Notes: generated by a model not told the origin, from the letters alone. Shown: positions 25,690 to 34,647, counted from the stretch's first letter. The stretch: 64,000 nucleotides of DNA from Flavobacteriaceae bacterium UBA4022 (GCA_002384055.1 DGAU01000010.1:9149-73148), one strand, 5' to 3'. Numbers and translations are program-made.

Positions 25690-26924
25690 TGGAAATTAGT
25701 CTGGACAAAGTTTTGGTCCCTATTGACACACCGGAATTGATGATTTGTGGATCAAAAAGTGAAACCAATCGTTTATTGATATTACAGGCCATGTTTCCGG
25801 GTATCGTTCTAAAAAACATCTCGCGTTGCGATGATTCTGCAGTGATGGCAACTGCTTTGACCCAAAGATCGGGTGTTATCGATATTGGTCATGCCGGCAC
25901 AGCCATGCGGTTTTTAACCGCGTATTTTGCCAGTCAGGAAGGTGTTGAAGTTGTCTTGACAGGCAGTGAACGCATGCAACAGCGCCCAATTGCCATATTG
26001 GTTGAGGCGTTAAGGTCATTGGGCGCCGACATTGACTACACCAATCAAGACGGGTATCCACCATTAGCGATTAAGGGATGTAAAATCAACAAGAGCCATG
26101 TGCGTATTTCGGGCCGTGTCAGTAGTCAGTACCTCACGGCATTGATACTCATGGGTTCAAAATTACCTCAGGGTCTGACCCTAGACATCGCGGATGGGCT
26201 TACCAGCTTGCCTTATCTGAAAATGACCCAAACCCTGATCGAGGGGATTGGTGGCAAGGTTGATTTGACTCAGGAACGTATCGTGGTGCATCCCTTGACA
26301 CCTGGTTCTATTAAAGAATTTACCATTGGATCTGATTGGAGCTCGGCTTCTTATTGGTATGGTTTTATCGCCTTATCGCAGGACAGTAAAATACGCATGT
26401 CCTATTATCAAGGCGAAAGCATTCAGGGAGATGCCGCCGTGGCTAAAATTTATGAGGCACTAGGGGTGTCTACCCATTATCATGAAGATCAAAGATGCAT
26501 TGAACTGCACAAAGTGAGTCCAGCGGACACAACATTTGTGGCATTAGATTTATCCGACACCCCCGACTTGGCACAAACCATTGCCGTCACCTGTGCAGGG
26601 CTGGGGATGGCTTGTCATCTGCGGGGTCTGCATACGCTCAAGATCAAAGAGACAGACCGCTTAGCGGCCCTGAAGACAGAATTGGAAAAGTTAGGGGCAG
26701 TAGTGGCCATCACTGATGACGCTCTGATTCTTGAGCCGGGAACCCAGCTTAGGGAAGATCAGTGTATTGACACGTATCATGATCATCGCATGGCAATGGC
26801 CTTTGCGCCTCTGGTCCAAAAGATCTCCTTAGGCATCAATGAGGCCCAGGTCGTGACCAAGTCTTATCCCGATTTTTGGGATGATCTAGCCAAGGCTGGA
26901 GGCCAAATAACTTTCCATAATTAA
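25689..26924 (+). CDS. aroA: 3-phosphoshikimate 1-carboxyvinyltransferase (EPSP synthase)
   Basis: Joins phosphoenolpyruvate to shikimate-3-phosphate on the route to chorismate. The 411-residue protein shows GSKSETNRLLIL (Lys and Arg of the S3P/PEP site), DIGHAGTAMRFLTAYF in place of the Proteobacterial NAGTAMRPL, IKETDRLAALKTEL, and DTYHDHRMAMAF. All catalytic basic residues appear present. The overall length is slightly shorter than E. coli AroA. It ends the rsgA operon and, with the DAHP synthase at 22505, gives this segment a cluster of aromatic biosynthesis genes. Confidence 0.93.
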   Translation: MEISLDKVLVPIDTPELMICGSKSETNRLLILQAMFPGIVLKNISRCDDSAVMATALTQRSGVIDIGHAGTAMRFLTAYFASQEGVEVVLTGSERMQQRPIAILVEALRSLGADIDYTNQDGYPPLAIKGCKINKSHVRISGRVSSQYLTALILMGSKLPQGLTLDIADGLTSLPYLKMTQTLIEGIGGKVDLTQERIVVHPLTPGSIKEFTIGSDWSSASYWYGFIALSQDSKIRMSYYQGESIQGDAAVAKIYEALGVSTHYHEDQRCIELHKVSPADTTFVALDLSDTPDLAQTIAVTCAGLGMACHLRGLHTLKIKETDRLAALKTELEKLGAVVAITDDALILEPGTQLREDQCIDTYHDHRMAMAFAPLVQKISLGINEAQVVTKSYPDFWDDLAKAGGQITFHN

Positions 26925-26937
26925 TATCCCTTTTTAC

Positions 26938-26969
26938 TTGACATCGCCCTTGTTGCGGTTGTATATTTG
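26938..26969 (+). promoter_or_regulatory. Consensus promoter of queA
   Basis: TTG (26938-26940), a 21-base spacer and TATATTTG (26962-26969) match the Bacteroidetes promoter exactly. The leader to ATG 27002 would be about 28 bases, too short for a preQ1 riboswitch. Confidence 0.65.
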
Positions 26970-27001
26970 CAGCCTTTGTAATTAATACGACCACTATGGG
27001 A

Positions 27002-28051
27002 ATGAAACTCTCCAACTTCGGTTTTAATCTACCTGAAGAACTTCTCGCAGAATACCCTGCACCGAATCGTGACGAAGCCCGTTTGATGGTTTTGGACCGT
27101 AAAACTCAGACCATCGAGCATAAGATGTTTAAGGATCTTATCGATTATTTTAAAGAAGATGATGTGATGGTCTTGAATAATACTAAGGTGTTTCCTGCAC
27201 GACTTTATGGAAATAAAGAAAAGACTGGAGCGCGCATCGAAGTTTTTTTATTACGTGAATTGAATTCAGAGACCCGTTTGTGGGATGTTTTGGTGGATCC
27301 AGCACGAAAAATCCGTATTGGAAATAAACTTTATTTTGGTGAAGACGATTCGCTGGTGGCAGAAGTGATTGATAATACGACCTCTAGAGGACGTACGCTA
27401 CGCTTTTTGTTCGACGGGTCTTACGAAGAATTTCGCAATAAACTCACTGAGCTGGGAGAAACGCCTCTACCAAAATACATCAAGCGTTCTGTGGAACCTG
27501 AGGATGCGGAGCGTTACCAGACGATTTTTGCCAAAAACGAAGGAGCTGTAGCTGCGCCAACGGCCGGGTTACATTTTTCAAAGCATCTGATGAAGCGCCT
27601 CGAGATCAAAGGGGTTACTTTTGCCGAGGTGACCTTGCACGTGGGCTTAGGAACTTTTAGCCCAGTTGAGGTGGAAGATTTATCTAAGCACAAGATGGAT
27701 AGTGAAGAAATTGCGATTATGCCTGATGCTGTAAAGACCATTAATACAGGTATCGCTGAAAAACGCCGTATTTGCGCTGTGGGGACAACCGTGATGCGTG
27801 TGTTAGAAAGTTCTGTATCCTCGAGTGGGACCCTAAATCCTTATGAAGGGTGGACCAATAAGTTTATTTTTCCGCCTCATGATTTTAGTATTGCCAATTG
27901 TATGGTAACTAATTTCCACACACCAAAATCTACCTTGATGATGATGGTTTCGGCCTTCGCAGGTCATGACTTTGTTAAAAAAGCTTACGCTGAGGCCATT
28001 AAAGAGAATTATCGCTTCTACTCTTATGGAGATGCGATGTTGATCATCTAG
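27002..28051 (+). CDS. queA: S-adenosylmethionine:tRNA ribosyltransferase-isomerase
   Basis: QueA adds the epoxycyclopentane ring to preQ1-modified tRNA in queuosine synthesis. The 349-residue protein contains VLNNTKVFPARLYG, AAPTAGLHFS, LHVGLGTFSPVEVEDL and the C-terminal TNFHTPKSTLMMMVSAF, all diagnostic. Starting at ATG 27002 gives MKLSNFGF, the common family N-terminus; ATG 26996 adds two residues. It is transcribed from its own promoter and ends at a strong hairpin terminator. Confidence 0.95.
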   Translation: MKLSNFGFNLPEELLAEYPAPNRDEARLMVLDRKTQTIEHKMFKDLIDYFKEDDVMVLNNTKVFPARLYGNKEKTGARIEVFLLRELNSETRLWDVLVDPARKIRIGNKLYFGEDDSLVAEVIDNTTSRGRTLRFLFDGSYEEFRNKLTELGETPLPKYIKRSVEPEDAERYQTIFAKNEGAVAAPTAGLHFSKHLMKRLEIKGVTFAEVTLHVGLGTFSPVEVEDLSKHKMDSEEIAIMPDAVKTINTGIAEKRRICAVGTTVMRVLESSVSSSGTLNPYEGWTNKFIFPPHDFSIANCMVTNFHTPKSTLMMMVSAFAGHDFVKKAYAEAIKENYRFYSYGDAMLII

Positions 28052-28074
28052 TGTGTCAATAAACGATCATATAT

Positions 28075-28103
28075 AACCCATGTCGAGAGACATGGGTTTT
28101 TTT
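28075..28103 (+). terminator. Intrinsic terminator after queA
   Basis: AACCCATGTC (28075-28084) pairs with GACATGGGTT (28089-28098) around a GAGA loop, and T continues to 28103. It ends the queA transcript before the protease gene. Confidence 0.85.
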
Positions 28104-28121
28104 GTTGTTGGAGCGGAAATA

Positions 28122-28151
28122 TTGCTTAACTTGTTTTGTTATTTATATTTT
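28122..28151 (+). promoter_or_regulatory. Promoter-like site touching the protease start
   Basis: TTG (28122-28124), a 19-base spacer and TATATTTT (28144-28151) match the Bacteroidetes promoter except at the last base. The ATG at 28154 follows after two bases, so the mRNA would be leaderless if this site is used. Confidence 0.4.
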
Positions 28152-28153
28152 TC

Positions 28154-29824
28154 ATGCACAATAAAAGCCATTTTTGTATCACCCTTGCGGTTCTCTTCTG
28201 TATCGGCTTTAGCGCTGGGGCACAAGAACAGGATAGGATTCCAGTAAGCTGGGCCTATAACCTTGAGGCGCCGCAATCTGTTGATTTATCGTTATTGGAT
28301 TTAAGTCAAGTGGTCATGGAAGATCAAATTAATGATGCGGACAAAAATACCCCTTGGCGTTATGGCATCGAGCGTCCTTTAGTGTTGCACAGTTTCGATC
28401 ATGGCACTTGGTCCAATTTGCCCGATGGTCAAAGCATCTGGCGTATGGCCATCACTTCTCCTGGGGCCTTAAATATCAGTATTAATTTCTCCGAATTTTA
28501 CTTGCCTGAGGGGGGGCAACTTCAGATTTATAATAATAGCCGATCCGATTGGTCAAAAGTATACACCCATCACGGGGGCACAGCCCAGAAAACGGGTACG
28601 TGGTTTGTGCAAGGGGATGAGGTCATCTTAGAATACGTTCAGGCACCAAACGCCTATGAATTGCCGCGGATTGCCACGCAAAGTATCATTCACGGATACC
28701 GTATGGGGGCACTACACCAATTATTGGATTCAGAGCAACAATCGCGTGCTCCAGAAGATTCGGGTGATTGCAACTATGATGTCAACTGCCCAGTAGGCGG
28801 AGATTTTGATGGGTACAAAGAAAAACTCAAAAAGGCCGTTGCCTTACTCAATTTAGGCAATGGGTATTTATGTTCTTCGGTATTGCTCAACAATACCAAA
28901 CAAGATAAAACACCTTATGTTTTGACGGCCAATCACTGTCTTCAAAATTCAGATCCTGATTTATGGTCTTTGCGTTTTAATTGGATTAGTCCAAATCCTG
29001 TATGCGGTGAAGCAGAGCCAAGCGCAGATATCAATACAAACTTTACGATGAATGGCGCTGAGCTCCGTGGATTTCATGAGCGTTCTGATTTTGCCTTGGT
29101 GGAATTGCGCGAGGCGATCCCTGATTCTTGGGATGTCGTTTTTGCCGGCTGGGATCGCAGCGATGAGCTGCCAGAATTTCAGGCAGGCATTCATCATCCC
29201 AGAGGTGATTTAATGAAAATAAGTATGGATTTGGATCCTGCAGCTCATGAATTTGCTAATGGCACGGATGTTTGGCTCATTAAAGGGCAAGCAGTAGGCA
29301 ATGGCAATGGTTGGGACTTAGGGACTACCGAAGGCGGTTCCTCGGGATCACCTCTGTTTAATCAAAATGGTTTGGTTATTGGCCAATTATATGGCGGCAT
29401 GTCGGCATGCGACGGAACACAGACCAATGGAGGCTATGATTTATATGGTCGTTTCGCTTCGGCATGGGATTATGGCGCAACTCAAGATATGCGCTTATCC
29501 AATTGGCTTGATCCAGAGCAAACCGGTTATACCCAAATCGGCACCCTAGAAAATTCGTTAAACATTGGTGACTTTGAATTAGACGGACAAATCGCAATGT
29601 ATCCAAACCCGGCTCAAGACTATGTTACTATTCGCAACACGCAGTATCCCAGCCTTAGGGGTGTCTTATATAACATCGTCGGTCAGAAACTCCTCGAGCT
29701 TAATTTATCAGCCACCGAAAATCATGTGATGCTTGATCAATATGCCAATGGTATTTACCTACTTCATTTGGTTGACCAAACCACAGGAAACACCATGGCC
29801 AAGAAACTTCACATCCAGCGGTAA
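28154..29824 (+). CDS. Secreted lysyl-endopeptidase-like serine protease, T9SS cargo
   Basis: A 556-residue secreted protein resembling the trypsin-fold lysyl endopeptidases. A signal peptide (about residues 1-23) is followed by a propeptide of roughly 190 residues. The protease domain has CNYDVNCP, the catalytic His in LTANHC, an Asp in SDFALVELRE and Ser in EGGSSGSPLF, with paired cysteines. The C-terminal 80 residues form a type A T9SS sorting domain (MYPNPAQDYVTI ... GIYLLHLVD ... KKLHIQR), so the protein is probably exported by the Por system. ATG 28154 is used; a TTG at 28136 is not supported. Cleavage preference for Lys is inferred from similarity. Confidence 0.85.
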   Translation: MHNKSHFCITLAVLFCIGFSAGAQEQDRIPVSWAYNLEAPQSVDLSLLDLSQVVMEDQINDADKNTPWRYGIERPLVLHSFDHGTWSNLPDGQSIWRMAITSPGALNISINFSEFYLPEGGQLQIYNNSRSDWSKVYTHHGGTAQKTGTWFVQGDEVILEYVQAPNAYELPRIATQSIIHGYRMGALHQLLDSEQQSRAPEDSGDCNYDVNCPVGGDFDGYKEKLKKAVALLNLGNGYLCSSVLLNNTKQDKTPYVLTANHCLQNSDPDLWSLRFNWISPNPVCGEAEPSADINTNFTMNGAELRGFHERSDFALVELREAIPDSWDVVFAGWDRSDELPEFQAGIHHPRGDLMKISMDLDPAAHEFANGTDVWLIKGQAVGNGNGWDLGTTEGGSSGSPLFNQNGLVIGQLYGGMSACDGTQTNGGYDLYGRFASAWDYGATQDMRLSNWLDPEQTGYTQIGTLENSLNIGDFELDGQIAMYPNPAQDYVTIRNTQYPSLRGVLYNIVGQKLLELNLSATENHVMLDQYANGIYLLHLVDQTTGNTMAKKLHIQR

Positions 29825-29849
29825 TTCCCAAGGATCTCTCTATTTAATT

Positions 29850-29882
29850 TTGTGCCGCAGTGCGGCTAAAGTTGTACTTTTG
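29850..29882 (+). promoter_or_regulatory. Promoter of rlmN with almost no leader
   Basis: TTG (29850-29852, in TTTTG), a 22-base spacer and TACTTTTG (29875-29882) match the Bacteroidetes consensus. The rlmN ATG at 29888 starts five bases after the -7 element, which predicts an mRNA leader of only a few bases or none. Confidence 0.6.
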
Positions 29883-29887
29883 CGCCT

Positions 29888-30931
29888 ATGTCAGCAGATA
29901 AAATTGATATTCGGGCCTTAAGCAAAGATGCGTTACGCGACTTTTTCACCAAAAGTGGTGACAAAGCGTTTCGTGGTAATCAGGTTTATGAATGGTTGTG
30001 GCGTAAGGGAGCTCATGATTTTGATGTGATGACAAACTTGCCTCTCGAGACACGTGAGTTGTTGCAAAATAACTTCAGCATCAATCACATTGCGGTGGAT
30101 GTCATGCAAAAAAGTAATGACGGCACCATAAAAAACGCCGTACGCCTCCATGATGGCCTCGTGGTAGAATCTGTGTTGATACCAACTAAATCAAGAAGTA
30201 CCGCCTGTGTGTCTTCACAAGTCGGCTGTAGTTTGGATTGTAGCTTTTGTGCTACGGCACAACTCAAGCGCATGCGTAACCTCAACCCTGATGAGATTGT
30301 CGATCAGGTGCGCGCTATTGATCAAGAAAGCTTGATGTATTTTGATCGGCCATTATCCAATATTGTCTTTATGGGCATGGGTGAGCCCCTTATGAATTAC
30401 AAAAATGTCTTACTGGCAATCGAAAAGATAACGAGTCCCGAAGGTTTGGGTATGTCTCCAAAGAGGATTACCGTGTCTACTTCTGGTGTGCCAAAAATGA
30501 TCAAAAAGCTAGCAGATGATGCGGTCAAATTTCATTTGGCAGTCTCTTTGCATTCTGCGATTCAAGAGACGCGAGAATCAATAATGCCTTTTGCTAAATC
30601 TTTTATTTTGGATGATTTGGCCGAGGCATTGGTTTATTGGTACGAAAAGACCAACCGTCGTATAACCTACGAGTACATTGTTTGGAAGGGCATTAATGAT
30701 GGTCCGCACGATATCAATGCACTGGTAAAATTTTGCGGCCATGTGCCGTGTAAAGTCAATTTGATCGAATATAACCCGATCGATGAGCAGGGAAGATTTT
30801 GTCAGGCCGACGCGTCTCAAATTCAATATTATGTAGAGGCCTTAGAGCGCAGACACATACCCGTTACCGTAAGACGCAGTCGTGGTAAGGATATTGATGC
30901 CGCCTGTGGGCAATTGGCCAACAAGCATTAA
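29888..30931 (+). CDS. rlmN: Dual-specificity rRNA/tRNA adenine-C2 methyltransferase RlmN
   Basis: A radical-SAM enzyme that methylates C2 of an adenosine in 23S rRNA and in some tRNAs. The 347-residue protein has the iron-sulfur motif CSLDCSFC near residue 112, followed by the family pattern GMGEPLMNY and a conserved Cys in the C-terminal part (ACGQL near residue 339) that acts as the resolving/methyl-carrying pair with an upstream Cys. The N-terminal segment DKAFRGNQVYEWLW is typical. Start and length agree with Flavobacteriia RlmN. A bidirectional terminator follows. Confidence 0.95.
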   Translation: MSADKIDIRALSKDALRDFFTKSGDKAFRGNQVYEWLWRKGAHDFDVMTNLPLETRELLQNNFSINHIAVDVMQKSNDGTIKNAVRLHDGLVVESVLIPTKSRSTACVSSQVGCSLDCSFCATAQLKRMRNLNPDEIVDQVRAIDQESLMYFDRPLSNIVFMGMGEPLMNYKNVLLAIEKITSPEGLGMSPKRITVSTSGVPKMIKKLADDAVKFHLAVSLHSAIQETRESIMPFAKSFILDDLAEALVYWYEKTNRRITYEYIVWKGINDGPHDINALVKFCGHVPCKVNLIEYNPIDEQGRFCQADASQIQYYVEALERRHIPVTVRRSRGKDIDAACGQLANKH

Positions 30932-30949
30932 AGACTTGATGCATTGAAC

Positions 30950-30982
30950 AAAAAAAGGCACCCATTGGGTGCCTTTTTTTTT
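30950..30982. terminator. Bidirectional terminator between rlmN and the 31007 gene
   Basis: Seven A, GGCACCC (30957-30963), loop ATT, GGGTGCC (30967-30973) and nine T form a symmetrical hairpin that serves both convergent genes. Confidence 0.85.
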
Positions 30983-31006
30983 GTTCTTAATGATAAGAAG
31001 ATTTGA

Positions 31007-31834
31007 TTATCGCTTAACGATTTGGAATGACTTGGTTTGTCCTTCGATATTAACAGTCGCAATATATACGCCAGTTTCTAAAGAAGCCAAAGAAATACTC
31101 TCGTTAGTTCCACTCAATTGGCGGCTCATGATTTCTTGACCAAGTACATTGTGCAACACCACTTGCTCTAAGGCTGAAGCAGCTCTAAGAGAAAGGTTGT
31201 TGGCGCTGTCAACTAAGTATTTAAAACCGTCGAAAGCGGTGTCGTTAAGACCTAGAGATCCTTGATCACCTGCTGCGATACCCGTATCAGGAGTCGCTTC
31301 AAAAGCGTAATCCTTAACAACCATTAGATTATCTCCACCCACGTCTGTATCCATACGAACCCATCCGTAGTGCGTTGTACCAGTAGATAAGTTTAGGAAT
31401 TTAACGCCTAAATAACCATCAGTTACATCACCACACCATTGGCTGTTAGAATAAGCACATCCGTAGTAATTCAAATCACCACGCGCACCAGTTGCTGTGT
31501 AGCCAGTTGCGGCGTCAATAGCATCGTCTGCAGCCATTAGGAATGGATATTGATAACCAGCTGAAGTGAATCCTGCCAAAGCGCCTCCTGAACTTGTGAA
31601 GACAATAGCAGCATTGCCACCAGCTAGTCCATCAGGATTCGCGATGGTAATATTTACAAACGTGTCGTTTGTATAGTCAAGATCGAATTGCCCTGCAACA
31701 TCAATCACAAGATCTGGTTCCAGATCCGTGTAGACGACCTGACCGTTCGCATCTGCCGCAGCCATAACTGCTGCAGACATGGCGCCATATTGGGCTAGTC
31801 TTTGTGTTAGTTTTTTTGAAGTAATTTTTTTCAT
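31007..31834 (-). CDS. Secreted T9SS cargo protein, unknown domain
   Basis: A 275-residue protein with an N-terminal signal segment (MKKITSKKLTQRLAQYG, then an Ala-rich stretch ending DANGQVV) and a C-terminal type A T9SS sorting domain (about residues 205-275, ending QSFQIVKR-like: TKSFQIVKR). The middle part is rich in Gly, Asp, Asn and Tyr and includes a YGWVRMDTD segment and two Cys close together (GCAYSNSQWCG), but I do not recognise the domain. It is probably surface-exposed or released. A weak -7 element TATATTTA lies at 31892-31885. Export route is well supported; function is unknown. Confidence 0.75.
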   Translation of the reverse strand: MKKITSKKLTQRLAQYGAMSAAVMAAADANGQVVYTDLEPDLVIDVAGQFDLDYTNDTFVNITIANPDGLAGGNAAIVFTSSGGALAGFTSAGYQYPFLMAADDAIDAATGYTATGARGDLNYYGCAYSNSQWCGDVTDGYLGVKFLNLSTGTTHYGWVRMDTDVGGDNLMVVKDYAFEATPDTGIAAGDQGSLGLNDTAFDGFKYLVDSANNLSLRAASALEQVVLHNVLGQEIMSRQLSGTNESISLASLETGVYIATVNIEGQTKSFQIVKR

Positions 31835-31928
31835 AATAATAGGATTTAAGGTTAAACTTTTGCAGTTTTACTGGACATTTAACGTAAATATAAGAAATTA
31901 TTTTTACACCGCTATTTTGAGATAGAAT

Positions 31929-32093
31929 ATGGAAGAAAAGGAGCAAACTAGGGCCTTATTTGATCCCGAAAACATAAAACCTGAAGGATCGTTGGGATTA
32001 TTGGCTTTGGGTGATATAGGTTTTGAGGCATGGCGTAAAGCAAAAGGCCACATCCGAAATAATCAAAACCTGATTGATGGCGCAAAAAAATAA
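31929..32093 (+). CDS. 54-residue protein overlapping the phosphatase-TPR-sulfotransferase gene
   Basis: A short frame ATG GAA GAA ... AAA AAA TAA encoding a charged soluble 54-residue peptide with a compact core (EGSLGLLALGDIGFEAWRKAK at residues 20-40, with key residues G20, G23, G29, W35). It ends 17 bases inside the next gene, in another frame, which suggests coupled translation. No similar characterised protein comes to mind. The codon use, clean start and overlap favour a real gene. It could assist or regulate the large fusion enzyme downstream; this is inference. Confidence 0.6.
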   Translation: MEEKEQTRALFDPENIKPEGSLGLLALGDIGFEAWRKAKGHIRNNQNLIDGAKK

Positions 32094-34608
32094 ATTACTA
32101 CTCATTGGATGGGATGCAGCAGATTGGGATGTGATTTGGCCCTTGGTTCATGCGGGAAAAATGCCTGCGCTGAAATCGTTAATCGCTCGAGGAACCCATG
32201 GTAATATCAGCACTATGAATCCTCCTTATTCACCCATGCTATGGACTTCGGTGGCGACTGGGAAAACGCCAGATAAGCATGGTGTTCTTGGTTTTATAGA
32301 AGTTACTCCCGATGCGCAATCAGTGCGCCCCGTAACCACCTTGTCTCGTAAAACCAGAGCCCTATGGAATATATTTCACAACCAGGGGATGCGCAGTAAT
32401 CTTGTCGGGTGGTGGCCCAGTTTTCCGGCAGAGCCCATAAATGGTTATGTGATCTCAGACCGCTTCCAAAAAACCCATATGGACCCTCGATTACAAACAC
32501 CGATAAGTCCAAAATCGGTTCATCCTTGGGATAAAAGTGAAGATTTTAAAGACCTTAGAATGTTTCCTTTTGAGATTACAAAGGCCCATTTACTGCCCTT
32601 TGTTCCTCAGGCGGATAAAGTGGATCAAGACAAACATAAAGGGCTCAATGCCATTGCCAAAATTGTTTCAGAAAACACCTCGTTGCACAACGCTGCAACG
32701 CGTTTATTGCGCACGACAGAATGGGATTTTATGGCAGTCTATTATGACATGATCGATCATTTTTGCCATAGCTTTATGAAGTATCATCCGCCAAAACACC
32801 CTGGTGTAGACCCGCAAAATCATGAAATCTTCAAAGAGGCAGTGACAGGCGCGTATCTATTTCAGGATATGATGTTAGAGCGCAAGCTTAAATTGGTAGA
32901 TAAGGACACGACCATTATAATCATGTCGGATCATGGTTTCGAATCTGGTGATAAACGTATTTTGAATATGCCCAAGGTACAAGCGGCTCCATCTTTAGAG
33001 CACCGCCAATTTGGGATGTTTGTTGCTTGTGGTCCGAACATCAAGAAAAATGAGAAGGTATTTGGGTTGGGTATTATTGACATTGGTCCCACGATTCTGC
33101 ATCATTTCGGATTGCCCATCGGCAAGGATATGGATGGTCAGGTGAACCTAGACATATTTGAAAATCCTTCGCCAGTTGCGTATATCGAAAGTTGGGATGA
33201 GGTTTCAGGCGATTTTGGTGAATTGGATAAGACACAGCAGACCGATGCGTTTTCGGATCAGCAAACTATGGAGCAATTAATTGAGTTGGGTTATGTAGAA
33301 AAACTAGACGAAAAAATCGAAGTGGCGATCCGCAATACCCGTATTGACCTCAAACACAATTTAGCCCGTGTTCACATGGGTAAAAAAGACTTAGTCGCGG
33401 CAAAAAAAATACTTTTAGAACTATTAGAAGAGCCTCATGCTAAGGATTATGCCCCATTTTATATGGACCTTATCGGGATCAGCTTAAAAGAACGCAATTT
33501 TGAAGTAGCGCTGGGGCATCTGCAAAGCGTTAAGAATTCAGGCACGGAGATCAAGTATAATTTAGATCTGACAGAGGCGCAAATCCTGTCGGATATAGGA
33601 CGACCCAGAGAAGCCATAGTGCTTATAGAGAGGCTTCTTAAAACGGACCAAACCAGCCCTGTTTGGTATCGATATGGTCTGCTCCACTATCAGTTAGGGG
33701 CATTAGAAGAGGCCAAAAATGCTTTTGAACGCGCTATAGAGAAAGACTCCCAGGTGCCAAGTTATCATGCCGCTATGGCCGAAGTTTTTTTGCAGTTAGA
33801 CGACTATGAAGAAGCTGCAGATTATGCGCTGACCAGTGTAGAATTGGTCAAATACTTTCCCAAAGGTCATCTGTTGTTGGGGCAAGCATTAGAAAAAATG
33901 GGCGATTTTGAAAACGCAAAAATCTCATTTGAGATGGCTGCGAAGCTTAAGCCGAAAGAATTTCCACAGGCACAACAATCTTTGGAAAATCTTGAACAAC
34001 GGCTGGATTTGGGTATTGAATTTGAAGACAAAATCACCAATAAATACCACAAAAATCAGATTGTCGTCGTTTCTGGTTTACCCCGTTCGGGGACCTCGCT
34101 GATGATGCAGATGATGGACAAAGGAGGTGTGGATGCTTTGACCGATGATTTGAGGGAGGCCGATGTGTCTAATCCCAAAGGTTATTACGAATATGAGCCC
34201 GTAAAGAGCCTATATAAGGATAACTCATGGCTGGCAAAAGCCCAGAACAAGTCCGTTAAAATTGTCGCGCCACTGCTCAAGTATTTGGATAACAAACACC
34301 GTTATAAGGTTATCTTTATGAAACGGGATTTGGACGAGGTCATTCAGTCACAGCAGAAAATGTTGGGCAAAAGCGAATCCATCTTCCCAGTCAAAATCTA
34401 CAATCAATTTCAGCGTTTACTGGCCTCTGTAGCAGGTTGGCAGAAATTAGCGCCTGGAGTCGAGATTCTTTATGTTGAATATAAAGATCTCGTGGCGGAG
34501 CCTTATAAAGTTGTGGAACAAATACAATCATTTGTTGGGCTGCCACTAGATCAGCAGGCCATGGCTCAAGTTGTAGACCCAGCCTTATACCGCAATAAAA
34601 ACAATTAA
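32077..34608 (+). CDS. Alkaline phosphatase-superfamily / TPR / sulfotransferase fusion
   Basis: An 843-residue three-part protein. Residues about 1-390 are a type I phosphodiesterase/nucleotide pyrophosphatase-like domain of the alkaline phosphatase superfamily: metal ligand D13 in GWDAADWD, nucleophile region PPYSPMLWTS near residue 52, DHFCH near 224 and SDHGF near 285. Residues about 430-650 contain TPR helices (for example WYRYGLLHYQLGALEEAKNA). From about residue 664 a sulfotransferase domain begins with the PAPS-binding loop SGLPRSGTS. No signal peptide is visible. The substrate is unknown. ATG 32077 is preferred over TTG 32074. It overlaps the 54-residue gene by 17 bases. Confidence 0.8.
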   Translation: MAQKNKLLLIGWDAADWDVIWPLVHAGKMPALKSLIARGTHGNISTMNPPYSPMLWTSVATGKTPDKHGVLGFIEVTPDAQSVRPVTTLSRKTRALWNIFHNQGMRSNLVGWWPSFPAEPINGYVISDRFQKTHMDPRLQTPISPKSVHPWDKSEDFKDLRMFPFEITKAHLLPFVPQADKVDQDKHKGLNAIAKIVSENTSLHNAATRLLRTTEWDFMAVYYDMIDHFCHSFMKYHPPKHPGVDPQNHEIFKEAVTGAYLFQDMMLERKLKLVDKDTTIIIMSDHGFESGDKRILNMPKVQAAPSLEHRQFGMFVACGPNIKKNEKVFGLGIIDIGPTILHHFGLPIGKDMDGQVNLDIFENPSPVAYIESWDEVSGDFGELDKTQQTDAFSDQQTMEQLIELGYVEKLDEKIEVAIRNTRIDLKHNLARVHMGKKDLVAAKKILLELLEEPHAKDYAPFYMDLIGISLKERNFEVALGHLQSVKNSGTEIKYNLDLTEAQILSDIGRPREAIVLIERLLKTDQTSPVWYRYGLLHYQLGALEEAKNAFERAIEKDSQVPSYHAAMAEVFLQLDDYEEAADYALTSVELVKYFPKGHLLLGQALEKMGDFENAKISFEMAAKLKPKEFPQAQQSLENLEQRLDLGIEFEDKITNKYHKNQIVVVSGLPRSGTSLMMQMMDKGGVDALTDDLREADVSNPKGYYEYEPVKSLYKDNSWLAKAQNKSVKIVAPLLKYLDNKHRYKVIFMKRDLDEVIQSQQKMLGKSESIFPVKIYNQFQRLLASVAGWQKLAPGVEILYVEYKDLVAEPYKVVEQIQSFVGLPLDQQAMAQVVDPALYRNKNN

Positions 34609-34647
34609 GAGACCACAGAGGCAAGGTCCTTAGACGGCATCGTTCTT

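Noticed and set aside
26970..27001. Possible preQ1 riboswitch before queA
   Set aside because: The promoter leaves only about 28 bases before the start codon, and the conserved preQ1 motifs are not seen.
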